Source: Sulfuricella sp.
GTDB lineage: Bacteria; Pseudomonadota; Gammaproteobacteria; Burkholderiales; Sulfuricellaceae
Reading direction: 5' to 3'
DNA: 16,663 nucleotides
Assembly: GCA_030696235.1 (NCBI GenBank)
Contig: JAUYSN010000433.1
Location: forward strand, 1 to 16,663
Below the pieces are notes generated by a model, which had not been told where the DNA came from, made no database searches, and worked only from the letters and a program-made list of their open reading frames with translations. A program made the position numbers and the translations under genes. Shown one piece after another: positions 16,422 to 16,663 of the stretch (positions are counted from its first letter, which is position 1; every line of letters begins with the position of its first letter).

Positions 16422-16663
16422 ATGGGCGTATTCCGCAGACAGCTGCTCTACCTGACCAACGACCAGCTCACCGCCTACCAGTGGGAGAAGGGCAGCCACT
16501 CCGCCGGCCGCAGTTTCCCTAACGACGAGACCGGCTGGGAAGCCTTTTCCCGCCATCTTGCCGGATCGCAAAACACCCCGATTTACCTTTTAGCCGACCT
16601 GATCGAGGAAGATTTTCAGCGCGACAGCCTGCCCCATGTACTGGGCAGATCCCGGCGAGCACT
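16422..16663 (+). CDS. Unnamed pilus-operon protein, 3' end missing (possibly PilM/MshI-like)
   Basis: An ATG 13 bases after mshG opens a frame that runs off the right edge (80 codons visible). It begins MGVFRRQLLYLTNDQLTAYQW and continues with IYLLADLIEEDFQRDSLPHV. The FRRQLL...L.AY / LLADL.EE.F....LP pattern recalls a betaproteobacterial family of unknown function found next to MSHA or type IV pilus genes. From context and the expected place of the actin-like PilM/MshI component, a MshI-like role is possible but not shown in this fragment. There is no signal peptide, so a cytoplasmic start is likely. No clear Shine-Dalgarno is seen (AAGAATG only). Confidence 0.65.
   Translation, partial: MGVFRRQLLYLTNDQLTAYQWEKGSHSAGRSFPNDETGWEAFSRHLAGSQNTPIYLLADLIEEDFQRDSLPHVLGRSRRA

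Overview
The window looks like a chromosomal segment of a betaproteobacterium, probably in or near Nitrosomonadales. This is inferred from moderately high GC, from the layout mlaFED-mlaCB / YadGH-type ABC / bolA-like / murA / hisG, and from an MSHA-type pilus operon ending in a small family I associate with betaproteobacterial pilus loci. No rRNA, tRNA, CRISPR array, phage gene or transposase is visible.

Left part (1-8610). A partial (+) gene for a small unrecognised protein enters from the left edge. Everything else up to 8610 is on the minus strand and transcribed right to left. The order is: a short DUF72-like gene, mlaF, mlaE, mlaD, mlaC, mlaB (retrograde phospholipid transport at the inner membrane and periplasm), an ABC-2 exporter pair (ATPase then permease, YadG/YadH-like), an IbaG/BolA-like gene, a CGFS monothiol glutaredoxin (grxD), murA (first committed step of peptidoglycan synthesis) and hisG (short form). 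Spacing is tight from the DUF72-like gene to grxD, with overlaps at mlaF/mlaE and ATPase/permease, so this stretch is probably one envelope-maintenance transcription unit. An extended -10 promoter lies immediately before the DUF72-like gene. Three palindromic intergenic elements of different sequence families fill the gaps grxD/murA, murA/hisG and hisG/left-edge gene. mlaA is not between mlaD and mlaC, and hisD does not follow hisG.

Right part (8748-16663). A divergent (+) strand operon encodes an MSHA-type type IV pilus or pseudopilus assembly machine: mshM (AAA ATPase with a C-terminal SPOR domain), mshL (lipoprotein secretin), mshN (single-pass membrane TPR protein), mshE (assembly ATPase), mshG (GspF-like platform protein), and the start of a sixth gene cut by the right edge. 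MshE would power fibre extension through MshG, MshL would form the outer-membrane pore, and MshM/MshN would link the system to the cell wall. The mshN coding sequence carries an in-frame tandem copy of a dispersed palindromic repeat.

I do not see a wholly new system. The points most worth a second look are the SPOR domain on MshM, the repeat-derived peptide in MshN, the altered c-di-GMP-type motif in MshE, the possibly leaderless DUF72-like transcript, and the cluster of different palindromic repeats around murA-hisG.
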